From Paramarasmius palmivorus (lineage: Eukaryota; Basidiomycota; Agaricomycetes; Agaricales; Marasmiaceae): 34,932 nucleotides of DNA. This document shows, one piece after another, positions 34,120 through 34,932 of this stretch; position 1 is the stretch's first letter; each line of letters opens with the position of its first letter. Below the pieces are notes generated by a model, which saw only the letters and a list, made by a program, of their open reading frames with translations, did no database searches and was not told the origin of the DNA. The position numbers and the translations under genes are program-made. The DNA lies in the NCBI GenBank assembly GCA_037176845.1, contig JAYKXP010000290.1:1-34932 (forward strand). Direction: 5' to 3'.

Positions 34120-34932
34120 GCGTTACCGCCACCTCGATATCTTTGACCATAGCCAGATCCCGCTACATATCCCCTACTGCCGGACCATACCACACCCAAA
34201 CAACATCCAGCTACTTCACCTAGCCCTCTGGATATGTGTATACGCACGGAGGAGAAGAATTGCCATTCCATCCTCCAGTAGTACACCAACGATGGCTTTT
34301 GCTTTGACGCCTACCATGGAACTGCGTTTGACGTGGTAGAAGACACAAAGGTAGCGGCAAGGGCAGTTGTAAAGAGACCCATGTTAGTGTGTACTGAAAA
34401 CTGTTCTTGCATTAAATCGTCGAATGACGAATTACTGTCAGTGCAGTTTGTTGCATACTCGAGGAATGTACAATCCACGCGAGTCAACAACAAGTGCGAT
34501 CCGTATCCCGTTAACCGAATTCTGTAACGCACTAAGTGTTGCCAGACTTCTTAAAATCTAGGGTGTTAGCCCGTTAGAATCCTCGCATTGAGAAAGGCAA
34601 GGCGTGAGTCATCTCTCACGCATGCCATCTACTTTAGACCTCCCAACCACGATCAAACAACGACCAAAGGTTTGTTTTAGTATATGTTTTCCTTCTTTTA
34701 TTATATTTCCTTTCTAACTATATAACATAGGTGCATATACAGACTTACGGGAGATGGAAGGAACCGACGGAGAAGGAGGACAGCGGTTGAAGGTAACTGA
34801 GGTAAAATGGAGCGCAATGGTCGTTTCTTATTTATGACTTTCCTGTGATCCACTTTCTCTATCATGAGGATCTATCTTACCTATTTCTATTTTACTTCGA
34901 CCTGTCGTACACCCCGAGCAGCCTCAACGCCG
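34120..34932. other. 3' end of window, no supported gene
   Basis: Frames up to 86 codons in several phases (34079-34339 plus, 34311-34532 minus). Nothing decisive. Confidence 0.4.

Noticed and set aside
1..34932. tRNA, rRNA, CRISPR arrays and transposase or reverse-transcriptase genes
   Set aside because: I looked for T-arm consensus, regularly spaced repeats and DDE or YxDD-type motifs and saw none that hold up.

Overview
The window looks like nuclear DNA of a filamentous basidiomycete, most likely an Agaricomycete. The two well-supported genes are both split by short GT-AG introns (47-61 nt in most cases). One encodes a fungal NLR-type (STAND) NTPase with a NACHT domain. The other encodes a single-pass membrane protein with a Thr/Asn-rich ectodomain, a Gly-rich membrane anchor and a short cytoplasmic coiled coil ending in PPEY, a layout common in mushroom-forming fungi. 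There is no operon structure, and I saw no tRNA, rRNA or CRISPR array. Open frames up to about 150 codons are expected by chance in 35 kb at this base composition, so I trusted a frame only when it carried a recognisable motif, phase-compatible introns or a second diverged copy.

Layout. 0.37-4.65 kb and 23.7-27.7 kb are two diverged copies of one block. Each starts with a plus-strand gene relic (family B) and continues, about 1.8 kb later, with a minus-strand gene relic (family A). A third family-B copy lies alone at about 11 kb. These relics keep splice sites but carry stops and frameshifts. 4.8-5.3 kb holds another minus-strand gene fragment. 5.59-9.38 kb is the NLR gene on the minus strand, seven exons and about 1097 residues: a C2-like N-terminus, two copies of a 61-residue repeat, a helical region, NACHT, and a C-terminal part with no WD40, ankyrin or TPR repeats. 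14.94-16.41 kb is the membrane-protein gene on the plus strand, four exons and about 432 residues. 17.2-18.3 kb may be a broken minus-strand gene. 20.3-22.1 kb has a tandemly duplicated segment, whose two units differ by what looks like an intron, followed by a possible two-exon gene. 27.7-33.6 kb is gene-poor and rich in short inverted repeats. A possible small three-exon gene lies at 33.67-34.12 kb.

Taken together this is an accessory, fast-evolving region: one apparently intact NLR immune-receptor-like gene and one surface-receptor-like gene within duplicated, decaying sequence. The two intact genes are 5.5 kb apart and nothing in the sequence shows that they act together. Function for the NLR (non-self recognition or programmed cell death) is inferred from the family, not shown here.
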